NCBI RefSeq assembly: GCF_035818635.1
Contig: NZ_JAYLLH010000016.1
Span: 1-64,000, forward strand
Source of the DNA: Mesobacterium_A hydrothermale
GTDB taxonomy: Bacteria > Pseudomonadota > Alphaproteobacteria > Rhodobacterales > Rhodobacteraceae
DNA length: 64,000 nucleotides
Direction of reading: 5' to 3'
Of this stretch, positions 33,914 to 42,890 are shown in pieces. Within the stretch, counting starts at the first letter, position 1. The number at the start of each line of letters is the position of its first letter. The notes under the pieces were generated by a model that ran no database searches, was not told where the DNA came from, and saw only the letters and a program-made list of their open reading frames with translations. Made by a program: the position numbers and the translations under genes.

Positions 33914-34894
33914 ATGCAGAACATGGCGGAACGGGTGCTGGCAGGGGATCGACGGGCGCTGGCGCGGGCGATCACGCTGGTCGAAAGCTCTCGGGCCGAT
34001 CATCGGGCGCAGGCCACCCTGTTGCTGGAGGACCTCAAGTGCGCGGGTCGACAGGCACAGCGCATCGGGCTGTCGGGCACGCCGGGCGTCGGAAAATCCA
34101 CCTTTATCGAGGCGTTTGGCTGCATGTTGACGGCGCAGGGGCTGCGCGTGGCGGTCCTGGCGGTCGATCCCAGTTCGGCCCGGTCAGGCGGGTCGATCCT
34201 GGGGGACAAGACCCGCATGGAGCGGCTGAGCCGGGATCCCCGCGCCTTCATCCGCCCGTCGCCGTCGCAAAGCCAGCTGGGCGGCGTCGCCCGCCGCACC
34301 CGAGAGGCGATTGCCCTTTGCGAGGCTGCGGGTTTCGACGTGGTGCTGATCGAAACCGTGGGTGTCGGCCAGTCCGAAACCATGGTGGCCGAGATGGCCG
34401 ACCTTTTCCTTCTGTTGCTGGCGCCTGCGAGCGGCGACGAATTGCAGGGGGTCAAGCGCGGCATCATGGAGATGGCGGACATCATCCTTGTCAACAAGGC
34501 GGATGGAGAGCTGAAGGCCACCGCGACCCGGACCTGCGCCGATTATGCCGGGGCGCTGCGCCTGCTGCGCAAGCGACCACAGGACCCCGAAGGCTTTCCT
34601 AAGGCGCTGACCGTTTCGGCGCTGGAAGAGGCCGGGCTGGAAAAGGCCTGGGCCGAGATGCAGGCGCTGGCGGACTGGCGGCGCGATCACGGCCATTGGG
34701 GCAGGCGCCGGGCGGAACAGGCCCGGCACTGGTTCGAGGCCGAGGTGCGCGATGCCCTTCTGGCGCGGCTGGACCGCGAACCGGTCAAGGGGCTGTTGTT
34801 GTCGCTGGCCGCGCAAGTCGAGCGCGGAGAGATCAGCACGACCGCCGCCGCCGAAGAGGCACAGCGCCTGCTGGACGTCCAGATGCACGGATGA
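33914..34894 (+). CDS. meaB: MeaB/ArgK-type G-protein chaperone (methylmalonyl-CoA mutase associated)
   Basis: P-loop GTPase of the MeaB/ArgK/MMAA group that guards and loads the B12-dependent methylmalonyl-CoA mutase. The 326-aa protein has Walker A GTPGVGKST (55-63), the VLAVDPSSARSGGSILGDKTRM switch region, the ETVGVGQSE motif and NKADGE as NKxD. ATG 33914 is the first plausible start; ATG 33923 is possible. No mutase gene is in the window. It overlaps the next gene by 4 bp (ATGA), implying a functional or regulatory link. Confidence 0.94.
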   Translation: MQNMAERVLAGDRRALARAITLVESSRADHRAQATLLLEDLKCAGRQAQRIGLSGTPGVGKSTFIEAFGCMLTAQGLRVAVLAVDPSSARSGGSILGDKTRMERLSRDPRAFIRPSPSQSQLGGVARRTREAIALCEAAGFDVVLIETVGVGQSETMVAEMADLFLLLLAPASGDELQGVKRGIMEMADIILVNKADGELKATATRTCADYAGALRLLRKRPQDPEGFPKALTVSALEEAGLEKAWAEMQALADWRRDHGHWGRRRAEQARHWFEAEVRDALLARLDREPVKGLLLSLAAQVERGEISTTAAAEEAQRLLDVQMHG

Positions 34895-35697
34895 GCGATA
34901 CGCCGATCTTCGACGGCGAGTTGCTGCGCGCCACGCTGACCGATCCGGGGGCGGGGCAGCTGTTTGTCAGTTTCCGGCAGCGCATCGGCCAGCCCGGCGG
35001 GTTCGAGCATAAGGCGCCGATCCAGTTCTTCCTGCGGCGCGGTTTTGCGCATCTACACATTCAATCGCGTTGGAACGACTGGTTCATCAACGCCGAAACC
35101 GAAGCGCTGGAAGCGGCATTGGCAGAATTGGCTGCGCGCTATGACCGCCGCGTTGCGATGGGGTTCTCGATGGGCGGGTACGGCGTGCTGCGTTTTGCCC
35201 GTGCGCTGTCGTTGAACGCGGCACTGGCGATTTCTCCGCAATACTCGATCGCCAAGCAACATGTACGGTTCGATCGTCGGTATCATAAGGAAAGCCGGGG
35301 CTGGGATGCGGAACTGGGGGATCTGTCTGCAAGAGGATCAGAACTGGCCGGGGCAATCTTGTTCGACCCGTTCAAGCGCAACGATCTTTTCAACGCCCTC
35401 CTGATCGCAGGCGTGTTCCCGCACATGCGGTTGGCACGGTTGGGCTGTGGCGGGCATCCGGCGTCGCGACCGTTGATGCAGGCGGGCGACTTCAACTGGC
35501 TGCGAGGCCGACTTTTGTCTGGCACACCGGATTCGGCGGCCATCGTTCGACGGCACCGCAAAGCCCGGAAAAACAGTGAAAGCTATTGGCGGCATCTGGC
35601 GGAGTTGGCCCGCCGACACGGCCGAAAGTCCCTTGCAGACAGGGTTTTGTTGCAGGCAGCCCAGCTTTCGCAAGGTACGGACGACTCCGGGTCTTGA
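34891..35697 (+). CDS. alpha/beta-fold protein of unknown function, coupled to meaB
   Basis: A 268-aa protein not assigned to a named family. Residues about 85-95 read VAMGFSMGGYGVLRFA, the nucleophile-elbow pattern G-x-S-x-G of alpha/beta hydrolases, followed by LNAALAISPQYSI, typical of esterase-like folds. Catalytic Asp and His are not obvious, although ILFDPFKRND could supply an acid and CGGHPASR a His. No signal peptide. Translationally coupled to meaB by a 4-bp overlap. It might be a thioesterase or a carbohydrate-related hydrolase; the role is unknown. Confidence 0.7.
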   Translation: MSDTPIFDGELLRATLTDPGAGQLFVSFRQRIGQPGGFEHKAPIQFFLRRGFAHLHIQSRWNDWFINAETEALEAALAELAARYDRRVAMGFSMGGYGVLRFARALSLNAALAISPQYSIAKQHVRFDRRYHKESRGWDAELGDLSARGSELAGAILFDPFKRNDLFNALLIAGVFPHMRLARLGCGGHPASRPLMQAGDFNWLRGRLLSGTPDSAAIVRRHRKARKNSESYWRHLAELARRHGRKSLADRVLLQAAQLSQGTDDSGS

Positions 35698-35739
35698 CGC
35701 GCGGCGCGGGGTTCCTTATGAGCCAGCAAACCAGATTCC

Positions 35740-35791
35740 GGGCGCTGCAAAGCGGCGCCCTTTGATATTCGCGAAGGGCATGTCCTTTCGC
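35740..35791 (+). other. Two stem-loops in the rpmB 5' leader
   Basis: Stem 1: 35740-35748 with 35752-35760 (9 bp with one G-T pair, loop AAA), followed by TTT. Stem 2: 35771-35778 with 35784-35791 (8 bp with one G-T pair). They lie between the upstream alpha/beta gene and the L28 start. Stem 1 may end the meaB transcript; stem 2, 26 bp before the ATG, may be a leader structure for ribosomal protein control. Confidence 0.6.
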
Positions 35792-35817
35792 CCAGAGCCA
35801 AAGACGAGGATAGTCCC

Positions 35818-36108
35818 ATGTCGCGTGTGTGCGAACTGACCGGTAAAGGCCCGATGACTGGCAACAACGTCAGCCACGCCAACAACAAGACCAAGCGTCG
35901 CTTTCTGCCGAACCTGAACGACGTGACGCTGCAGTCCGAAACGCTGGGTCGTGGCGTAAAGCTGCGTATCTCGGCGCACGCGCTGCGCTCGGTCGATCAC
36001 CGGGGTGGTCTGGACGCGTTCCTGGCAAAAGCCAAGGACAGCGAGCTGTCGGCCAACGCGCTGAAGACCAAGAAAGAAATCGCCAAGGCGAAGGCTGCTC
36101 AGGCCTGA
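35818..36108 (+). CDS. rpmB: 50S ribosomal protein L28
   Basis: Large-subunit ribosomal protein L28, 96 aa. The N terminus MSRVCELTGKGPMTGNNVSHA is the family signature, followed by the basic KTKRRFLPNL segment. The C-terminal tail rich in Ala and Lys is usual for alphaproteobacteria. Followed by a strong terminator at 36132-36163; two hairpins precede it. Confidence 0.98.
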   Translation: MSRVCELTGKGPMTGNNVSHANNKTKRRFLPNLNDVTLQSETLGRGVKLRISAHALRSVDHRGGLDAFLAKAKDSELSANALKTKKEIAKAKAAQA

Positions 36109-36131
36109 TCTTTCCGTCTCTGACGTTATGC

Positions 36132-36163
36132 AAAGCCCCGGTCTGTTGACCGGGGCTTTTGTG
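36132..36163 (+). terminator. Terminator of rpmB
   Basis: Perfect 12-bp stem (36132-36143 with 36148-36159, loop TGTT) running into TTTTGTG, 23 bp past the rpmB stop. Confidence 0.94.
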
Positions 36164-36207
36164 TTTCCGCTGTGAAATTGGTGCGGGTGCGATCCCGGTC
36201 TGCAAGC

Positions 36208-36702
36208 TTACAGCCCCTGCAAGGCCCCGAATGTCAGGTACAGACCCAGCGTCCCGCCAAGGGCCAGACCCATGGGGAAGCGTTTTCCACTGGTCCAACT
36301 GGCCCAGTTTGGGGCCAACTGCCGCAGTGGTGACGCACGGACCACCCGGTGGGTGACAAAAGCGACGATCAGGGTGATCGAAAACAGGATCATCAGAAAC
36401 GGCAGGTCGCCGAGGTTCACGAAGGGGGCTGCGGCCGCGATGAACTTGGCATCGCCAGCCCCCATTGCCCCGGCGGCATTCAACAAGATCCCAGCCAGTA
36501 GTGCCACGCCCAGATGCGCGTAGCGCCACAGATAGGTATCAAAAGGCAGTACAAGTGGCCCGACGATGGCAAATACCATGATCAAGACCATCACGGCCCG
36601 GTTGGTGATCTTCATCCGCGACATGTCGGTGTAACAGACATAGAGGCAGATCGGCAGCACGAAGGGCAGGAACCACAGCGCCGCGCTTGGGGACAGGGCC
36701 AT
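36208..36702 (-). CDS. prepilin peptidase (A24 family, TadV/CpaA-like)
   Basis: Cleaves the leader from Flp prepilins at the inner membrane face. The 164-aa protein has about five membrane helices and the two aspartates of A24 peptidases: Asp26 in YTDMSRMKITNR and the GxGD motif in AAGAMGAGDAKF. Short length without the N-methylation domain matches TadV/CpaA. Last gene of the Tad locus, 8 bp after the TPR lipoprotein gene, and convergent with rpmB. Confidence 0.93.
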   Translation of the reverse strand: MALSPSAALWFLPFVLPICLYVCYTDMSRMKITNRAVMVLIMVFAIVGPLVLPFDTYLWRYAHLGVALLAGILLNAAGAMGAGDAKFIAAAAPFVNLGDLPFLMILFSITLIVAFVTHRVVRASPLRQLAPNWASWTSGKRFPMGLALGGTLGLYLTFGALQGL

Positions 36703-36710
36703 GGTGTGCC

Positions 36711-37562
36711 TTAGCCCCCGACGTTGGCTTCCAGCGCTTCAAGGCTGCGGGCCGCGGCTTCGAAGTGCTGCGGGTGGGCTTCGATAGCTTCGCGGAACAG
36801 GCCCTTGCCGATCTCCACGTCGTTCCGTTTCACCGCCGACAGGCCCATGGTGTAGAGCAGTTGCGCCCGTTCCACCTGTGTCATCGGCATCACCGGCATC
36901 GAGTAGTTGCCCTGCGCCCCGCGTGCCAGAACAAGGTTGTTCTTGGCGGTGAAAAGCGTGGTGTCCTGCCGGATCGCCTGGCTGAACAGGCGTTCCGCGC
37001 CGGGATAGTCGCCCCGGGTCAGTTTCGAATAGCCCCAGTTGTTCAGGGTAGACGCCGGTTTGGTGGTCAGGCCCACGGCCGTTTCATAGAAACTGTCGGC
37101 CTTTTTCCAATCCTTCTGGCTGTCGGCAATCATCGCTTCCAGCCGGTAACGCTTGAACGTTTCATGGGTTGGCGGAATGGCGGTCAGCACTTGCTGAGCG
37201 CGGTCCCATTGGTTGGCGCGGATCAACGCATCGGCCAGTTCGACCCGGTCTTCGTTGGTGGCGTCTTTGTGGTCGGCAACCTTAGCCCAGGCCACCGCGC
37301 CTTCCTCGGTCCGCTTGGCGCGGATCAACGAATAAGCAAGCCCGCGCATCAAATCGATCCGGTCGGGATGGGTGCGCAGGGCGCGCTGGAAATAGCTGAC
37401 CGCTTCGTTCGGGTCGGCCACCGTCAACATTACGTCGTTGAGGTTGGTTTCGTCGACGACGTTCACGTCCTGCAACTTGCGTTCGACATCACCGGACTTG
37501 TCACAAGCTGCCACAAGCAACGTGCTGGCCGCACACAGGGAAACGAGGATGGGGTGGCGCAT
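36711..37562 (-). CDS. TPR-repeat lipoprotein of the Tad locus (TadD-like)
   Basis: A 283-aa predicted lipoprotein: signal MRHPILVSLCAASTLLVAAC with lipobox VAAC (Cys20), then about five tetratricopeptide repeats (for example NEAVSYFQRALRTHPDRIDLMRGLAYSL). TadD lipoproteins help assemble the outer-membrane secretin of Tad pili; position at the end of the tad cluster fits. Start 37562 is the only ATG with a signal peptide. It lies 27 bp after a second TPR gene. Confidence 0.85.
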   Translation of the reverse strand: MRHPILVSLCAASTLLVAACDKSGDVERKLQDVNVVDETNLNDVMLTVADPNEAVSYFQRALRTHPDRIDLMRGLAYSLIRAKRTEEGAVAWAKVADHKDATNEDRVELADALIRANQWDRAQQVLTAIPPTHETFKRYRLEAMIADSQKDWKKADSFYETAVGLTTKPASTLNNWGYSKLTRGDYPGAERLFSQAIRQDTTLFTAKNNLVLARGAQGNYSMPVMPMTQVERAQLLYTMGLSAVKRNDVEIGKGLFREAIEAHPQHFEAAARSLEALEANVGG

Positions 37563-37589
37563 GTTGCTGCGTCCTTTTACTGCTCTGCC

Positions 37590-38183
37590 TCACGATCCGG
37601 CGCGCCTGATCAAGTAGTCGCTGCTGCTGCGGCGCACCAGTTTGTATTCTTTTTCTTGTGGCTCATCATACACGGTTTCATCCAGTTTTTGGAGAGCCAA
37701 TCGCAGGTTATCACGGATCGAATCATTTTGGCCATTGTCTAGTGCATAGGCGCGTTTGAAGACCTGTTCGGCTTCGGCAGTTTTGCCACGCTCCATCAGC
37801 GCCACGCCGAGGTTGTTCCAGACCTCGGGCCAGTCCGGCTCTTTCTCGACGGCGCGGCGCAACAGCTTTTCAGCCTGGTTCAGCCGGCCAAGGCCAAGGT
37901 TCGCGCTGCCGAGCGCCGACAACACTTCGCCAGTCAGGCCTTGTGCACCAGCGGCGCGGGTAAAGGCCTCGAGCGCCAGTTCATGCTGGCCCGCAGCCAT
38001 CAGGCGGTGACCGACCAGCAACTGGTCCACCTCTTCGCCGCGCGGGTCCAGCGACGGGGCATAGACCTGATCGCCACGCGTGGAAAGGCCGCCCGGTGAG
38101 CAGGCGGCCAATTCCAGCGTCAAAGCCAGCAGCAGTTTAGAGATCGCCGTCGGAGTCGTTCTTTTCCAAGTCCACTTGCGCAC
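37590..38183 (-). CDS. second TPR-repeat lipoprotein of the Tad locus
   Basis: A 197-aa predicted lipoprotein with a basic N region (RKWTWKRTT) and lipobox LAAC (Cys28), then about three TPRs (HELALEAFTRAAGAQ, LNQAEKLLRRAVEKEPDWPEVWNNLG, KTAEAEQVFKRAYALD). No ATG is available; GTG 38183 is preferred, with GTG 38195 or TTG 38198 as alternatives. The start lies inside tadC, overlapping by 47 bp. It probably works with the adjacent TadD-like protein in secretin assembly. Confidence 0.82.
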   Translation of the reverse strand: MRKWTWKRTTPTAISKLLLALTLELAACSPGGLSTRGDQVYAPSLDPRGEEVDQLLVGHRLMAAGQHELALEAFTRAAGAQGLTGEVLSALGSANLGLGRLNQAEKLLRRAVEKEPDWPEVWNNLGVALMERGKTAEAEQVFKRAYALDNGQNDSIRDNLRLALQKLDETVYDEPQEKEYKLVRRSSSDYLIRRAGS

Positions 38184-39177
38184 TGTTTCCGCCACCAATG
38201 TCGCCCATTTTGGTGATCCCCACCGCGGAAGGACCCACGAGGATGATCAGCAATGGCGGAACGGTAAGCATCATGGTGGTCAAAGTCATCTTCGTCGGCA
38301 GCTTGTTGGCCTTTTCTTCGGCGCGCATGACTCGTTTGTCACGCATTTCCGCGGCATAGACCCGCAGCGCGTCGGCGACTGGAGTGCCGAAAGTCTGCGA
38401 CTGGTTCAGCACGGTCACGAAAGACGACACATCCTGAACGCCACAGCGTTCGCCCATGTCGTTCAGGACGCTGGTCTTGTCCTTGCCGGCCTTGACCTCG
38501 TTCGCGACCATCTGGAATTCGTCGGCCAGCGCGGGGTAAGAGGCCTTCAGTTCCATCGCAACGCGCAGAATGGCCTGGTCCATGGACTGGCCCGCTTCCA
38601 CACAGACCAGCATCATGTCCAGCGCGTCGGGGAAACCGTCGGTGATTTCCTCTTGCCGTTTTGCGGTGCGCTTGGTCAGCCAGTATTTCGGTGCCATGTA
38701 GCCCACGACAAGCGGACCAAGGATATGCGTCATGGTCTGTTGCGTGGTGGCATTTGCCGCATCGGTCAGGACGTAATGATAGAACACGCCAAGTACCAGC
38801 CCGCCAATGGCGAGCCCGAACTGCGCCAGGAAAAACATACCGACGGAGTCGCGGGACGAATATCCGGCCTTCATCATCTTCTGGCGCATCTCGGTCATCT
38901 GACCTTCGTCTTCGGGCGTGAGCATCGCGGCGTATTTGTTCAGCCGCCCGTTGCCGCCCTTGTCGCGCAGGACCATCTTGCTCTTGCCGCCGGCAGGACC
39001 AACGCCCATGCGAATCGATTCCTGCTTGATGCGATCAAGCGGGTCTTTCTTGCCACCGATCAAAAGTGGAATCGCGGCCAGCAGCATGAAGGCACCGAAG
39101 CCGCCGAACCCAATCAGCGGGCCCATCGGGCCCAGCATGTCGGTCAGCATGAAGCTGATTGCCTGGAACGTTTCCAT
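38137..39177 (-). CDS. tadC: Tad pilus inner-membrane platform protein TadC
   Basis: Type II secretion F-domain protein forming the inner-membrane platform with TadB, 346 aa. N-terminal helices (about 24-44), then the cytoplasmic T2SSF domain (ITDGFPDALDMMLVCVEAGQSMDQAI is the typical first motif) and C-terminal helices. It lies 10 bp after tadB. The C terminus overlaps the start of the TPR lipoprotein gene. Confidence 0.93.
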   Translation of the reverse strand: METFQAISFMLTDMLGPMGPLIGFGGFGAFMLLAAIPLLIGGKKDPLDRIKQESIRMGVGPAGGKSKMVLRDKGGNGRLNKYAAMLTPEDEGQMTEMRQKMMKAGYSSRDSVGMFFLAQFGLAIGGLVLGVFYHYVLTDAANATTQQTMTHILGPLVVGYMAPKYWLTKRTAKRQEEITDGFPDALDMMLVCVEAGQSMDQAILRVAMELKASYPALADEFQMVANEVKAGKDKTSVLNDMGERCGVQDVSSFVTVLNQSQTFGTPVADALRVYAAEMRDKRVMRAEEKANKLPTKMTLTTMMLTVPPLLIILVGPSAVGITKMGDIGGGNSAQVDLEKNDSDGDL

Positions 39178-39187
39178 GGTTGCCCCC

Positions 39188-40159
39188 TCAGACCTTGATG
39201 TTCACGAGATGGCGCATCACCAGCAGGTTCAACGTCAGCATGATACCCACAACGAAACAGGCGGGAATGAACCACGGGTGGTCCTTGACCCCGTCATAGT
39301 AGCCGGGCTTGAAAATCTGGATGAAGACGAGCGCCGCCACCGGGAAACCGGACAGGAACTTGCCCGACCATTGTGCCTCGGCGGTGATTGCCTTGACCCG
39401 GCGAAACAGGCGAAACCGGGCGCGGATCACCTTGGCCAGACCTTCCAGGATTTCTGCCAGGTTGCCCCCCGATTGCTGCTGGATCGCCACTGCGACCGCA
39501 AGGAAACGCAAATCCTGCATGTCCAGGCGTTCGGCCATGTGTTTCAGGCTTTCACCCACGTCGCGGCCATAGGTTGCCTCGTCAGCAATGACACCGAATT
39601 CGGTGGCAAGCGGGTCCTGGATTTCCTTGGACACAATCGAGATCGCAGAAGAGAACGGGTGCCCCACGCGTAGCGACCGGACCATCAGTTCAACCGCGTC
39701 AGGCAGTTGTTCTTCGATCATGCCCATGCGTTTCTTCGCCTTGTGGCTGACCCACATGAACACGCCGCCGACGCCCATCGCAACGCCCAGCAGCGCCTTG
39801 ACAGCCACGCTGGCCTGAGTGCCGATGGTCAGGCCCATGAACGCAAATGCGCTGACAAGGACCATGATCATGATCAGCTGCTTTGGCGTGAACGCAATCG
39901 CGGCTTTCTGCGCCTTGTCCGACAACAGCGAGTAGAGCGGGATGGTTTGGCTGTCCATGTGCTGGTCCATCTCCTTGCGGAGCTGGCGCAGCACGTCTTC
40001 ACGACGCTGCCCTTCTGTCAGTTTTTCAAGGCGTCGGTTGACACGCTTGTTGAAGCTGATCGACTTGCCAAAGAAGACCAGATAGGCACCCTCGACCAGA
40101 ACCAGAACGCCGACGAAGATGCCCAGATAGATAAACGGTTCGATTCCGATCGCGCCCAT
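39188..40159 (-). CDS. tadB: Tad pilus inner-membrane platform protein TadB
   Basis: A 323-aa T2SSF-domain protein pairing with TadC. N-terminal helix (about 8-30), a basic linker (NKRVNRRLEKL), a helix pair, then the F domain with EEQLPDAVELMVRSLRVGHPFSSAI and QQSGGNLAEILEGLAKVIRAR, which are TadB/CpaG signatures. It starts 3 bp after tadA. Confidence 0.94.
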   Translation of the reverse strand: MGAIGIEPFIYLGIFVGVLVLVEGAYLVFFGKSISFNKRVNRRLEKLTEGQRREDVLRQLRKEMDQHMDSQTIPLYSLLSDKAQKAAIAFTPKQLIMIMVLVSAFAFMGLTIGTQASVAVKALLGVAMGVGGVFMWVSHKAKKRMGMIEEQLPDAVELMVRSLRVGHPFSSAISIVSKEIQDPLATEFGVIADEATYGRDVGESLKHMAERLDMQDLRFLAVAVAIQQQSGGNLAEILEGLAKVIRARFRLFRRVKAITAEAQWSGKFLSGFPVAALVFIQIFKPGYYDGVKDHPWFIPACFVVGIMLTLNLLVMRHLVNIKV

Positions 40160-40162
40160 TCG

Positions 40163-41620
40163 TTACTCCATAACCATGGGTTCGAAGATCGAGGCAGGCA
40201 AATCGTAGCCCCACATCCGGAACCGCTCTGAAAAGTGGCTTCTCACGCCTGTTGCCGTGAAATAACCGATAATCTTGTTGTCCGGCGTGAGGCCGGTGCG
40301 CTGGAACTTGAACACTTCCTGCATCGAGATGACTTCGCCTTCCATGCCGGTGATCTCGGTGATCGAGGTCATGCGGCGGGTGCCGTCCTGAAGACGGCTG
40401 GCCTGCACGATGAGGTGCACAGCCGACGCGATCTGGGACCGCATCGCCTTGAGCGGCATTTCGATGCCGGCCATGGCGATCATGTTCTCCAGACGGCTGA
40501 CACCGTCGCGGGCGCTGTTGGCGTGAATCGTGGTCATGGACCCGTCGTGGCCGGTGTTCATGGCCTGCAACATGTCGATCACTTCCTCACCGCGGGTTTC
40601 CCCCACGATGATCCGGTCCGGACGCATCCGCAGCGCGTTCTTCAGGCAGTCGCGCGGGGTGACCGCGCCCTTGCCTTCGACGTTTGGCGGGCGGCTTTCC
40701 ATCCGGCCCACATGGGTCTGTTGCAGTTGAAGTTCGGCGGTATCTTCGATCGTCAGGATGCGTTCGCTGTCGTCGATGAAGGACGACAGGGCGTTCAGCG
40801 TGGTCGTCTTACCCGAACCCGTCCCGCCGGACACGATGACGTTCAGACGGGTCGACACCGCGGCCTGAAGGTAGACCGCCATTTCTTCGGTAAAGGCACC
40901 GAATCTTACCAGGTCGTCGATGCCCAGCTTGTCTTTCTTGAATTTCCGGATCGACACCAGAGAGCCATCGACAGCGATCGGAGGCACCATGGCGTTGAAA
41001 CGCGAGCCGTCGGCAAGACGCGCGTCGACATAGGGGTTCGATTCATCGACTCGGCGGCCCACGGCAGACACGATCTTGTCGATGATCCGCAGCAGGTGCT
41101 TTTCATCTTTGAAGACGACATCAGACAGTTGCAGTTTGCCGCTGCGTTCCACGAAGATCTGTTTCGGACCGTTGACCAGGATATCGCTGATGGTTTCGTC
41201 TTTCAGAAGCGTTTCAAGCGGGCCAAGGCCCTTCACTTCGTCATAGAGTTCATCGTGCAGGATGTTGCGGGTCTCGCGGTTCAGCGTGACACCCTTGGTT
41301 TCCAGCGTTTCGGTCGTGATCTCGGCGATTTCGCGGCGCAGGTCGGATTCCGATGCCTGTTCCAGCGCGGAAAGGTTCAGGTTTTCCAGCAGAGCGCGAT
41401 GCAGCTCAAGCTTCAGTTCGTTGATCTTGTCTTTACGCTTTTGCTCGCGGTCGCCGCGCTTGGGCTCTGCCGCGATCGGGTCATCCTTGGGTTTGGGCGG
41501 TGCCTTGCGGGCCATCTTGGGCTTGGGCGCTTCGGCCAGTTCTGCGGCAATTGCTGCCACCGACCCGGCCTTTTTCGGGCTGTCAACCGGTCCCTTGGAC
41601 TTTTGGTAACGTGAGAACAT
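40163..41620 (-). CDS. tadA: Tad pilus assembly ATPase TadA (CpaF)
   Basis: Hexameric secretion ATPase powering Flp pilus assembly, 485 aa. Walker A is GGTGSGKTTTLNALS, the Asp box is ILTIEDTAELQL, Walker B lies in RPDRIIVGETRGEE, and the His box in NTGHDGSMTTIHANSA. A charged, Lys/Pro-rich N terminus (about 1-70) precedes the N1/N2 domain, as in CpaF. It lies 19 bp after cpaE. Confidence 0.96.
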   Translation of the reverse strand: MFSRYQKSKGPVDSPKKAGSVAAIAAELAEAPKPKMARKAPPKPKDDPIAAEPKRGDREQKRKDKINELKLELHRALLENLNLSALEQASESDLRREIAEITTETLETKGVTLNRETRNILHDELYDEVKGLGPLETLLKDETISDILVNGPKQIFVERSGKLQLSDVVFKDEKHLLRIIDKIVSAVGRRVDESNPYVDARLADGSRFNAMVPPIAVDGSLVSIRKFKKDKLGIDDLVRFGAFTEEMAVYLQAAVSTRLNVIVSGGTGSGKTTTLNALSSFIDDSERILTIEDTAELQLQQTHVGRMESRPPNVEGKGAVTPRDCLKNALRMRPDRIIVGETRGEEVIDMLQAMNTGHDGSMTTIHANSARDGVSRLENMIAMAGIEMPLKAMRSQIASAVHLIVQASRLQDGTRRMTSITEITGMEGEVISMQEVFKFQRTGLTPDNKIIGYFTATGVRSHFSERFRMWGYDLPASIFEPMVME

Positions 41621-41639
41621 CAGGAGGTTGCCTCTTTAC

Positions 41640-42890
41640 TCAAGCAGCTTCGGACTGGCTTTCGCCGAAGGCGTGCAGCGATCCGGCGATTTTCGAGATT
41701 TCCTTGCGAAGCGGGTTCTTGGACGCCTGGCTGGCCAGCGGCAGGCCGTGGTCGCAGGCTTGAAGAACCGCCTTGCCGCCATCGGGCAATTGCACGTCAA
41801 TGGCGATGCCAAGGCTGTCGGCCAGACGCTTGACCCGGCTCTTGCCTTGCAGGTCAGTGAATTTTGGCGCCCGGTTCAGCACGAACCGGATCTTGTCGAA
41901 CGGCAGGTTTTCCGATTCCAGCGCCCGGCGCAGGCGCAGTGTGTTCTGGGCCGAGCGCATATCCAGTTCGATCATCGCGAAATAGACCGACGCACGGTCC
42001 AGTAGCACCTCGGACCATTGCACCAGCGTCGACGGCATGTCGACAACGACATAGTCAAAGTGGCTGGCGGCCACGTCGAGGATCGCGTTCACGTCCTGCG
42101 GAGAAATCATGTCGAGCGGCAGGATATCGGCCGGTGCAGTCAGCACCTGCATCTTGTCCTCGAACCCGACCAGCGCGCCGCCAAAGCTGTCTTCATCAAT
42201 GTTCTCGATATCCTGAAGCAGCTCGAACACGGCATCGCGGCGGGGCAGGTCAAGATAGGTCGCGACCGATCCGAATTGCAGACCAAGGTCAATCAGGCAG
42301 ACCCGCGGGCTGGCCTTCTTGTCCACGGTGGCCAGTTCCCAGGCAAGGTTCACGGCCATGGTCGTCGTGCCGCAGCCACCGGCCAGGCCCTGCACGGCGA
42401 TGATGGCGCCGTTGCCGTCGTTTTTCTTGCTCAATTGCGCGCCGGGTTGCGCGTGAACGGCAGGGGCCGGCGGGGCAACGTCGCGGGCGCGCAGGCGGTC
42501 CACCGCTGCGGCCAGTTCGCCTTCGGGAAGGGGATAGGGGACAAATTCATCGGCACCACCACGCAGAAGTTGGTGCAGGGCAGCGGGGGATACATCTTCG
42601 GCAATCAGGATCACGTTGACCCCGCGTGCCTTGGCGGCGGCGATGATCTGGCTCAGCTGGGTCAGGTTTTCTTCGTCGACATCGTCGATCGCCATGGCAA
42701 CGAATTCCAGCGCATCGGCTTCTTCCTGGCCAAGGAAGACAAAGGCTTCCTCGAAGCCAAGGTCGCCCCAGGCCTCACCCATCACCGCTTCCATGTCTTC
42801 GATCAACAGATCGAAATTCTGCACGTCCCGACAGATGGTGCAGGCCAGGATCGGTGCGGGGTCCGCAATATTCGAAGAATTACTCGTCAT
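41640..42890 (-). CDS. cpaE: Tad pilus localisation protein CpaE/TadZ (ParA/MinD-like)
   Basis: A 416-aa protein with an N-terminal response-regulator-like domain (about 15-130, with ARGVNVILIAEDVSPAALHQLLRGG) and a C-terminal MinD/ParA-type ATPase domain (deviant Walker A in VQGLAGGCGTTTMAVNLAWEL). TadZ/CpaE places Tad pili at the pole. The usual first lysine of the deviant Walker A is replaced (AGGCGTT), as seen in TadZ proteins. ATG 42890 is preferred over an upstream GTG. Confidence 0.92.
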   Translation of the reverse strand: MTSNSSNIADPAPILACTICRDVQNFDLLIEDMEAVMGEAWGDLGFEEAFVFLGQEEADALEFVAMAIDDVDEENLTQLSQIIAAAKARGVNVILIAEDVSPAALHQLLRGGADEFVPYPLPEGELAAAVDRLRARDVAPPAPAVHAQPGAQLSKKNDGNGAIIAVQGLAGGCGTTTMAVNLAWELATVDKKASPRVCLIDLGLQFGSVATYLDLPRRDAVFELLQDIENIDEDSFGGALVGFEDKMQVLTAPADILPLDMISPQDVNAILDVAASHFDYVVVDMPSTLVQWSEVLLDRASVYFAMIELDMRSAQNTLRLRRALESENLPFDKIRFVLNRAPKFTDLQGKSRVKRLADSLGIAIDVQLPDGGKAVLQACDHGLPLASQASKNPLRKEISKIAGSLHAFGESQSEAA

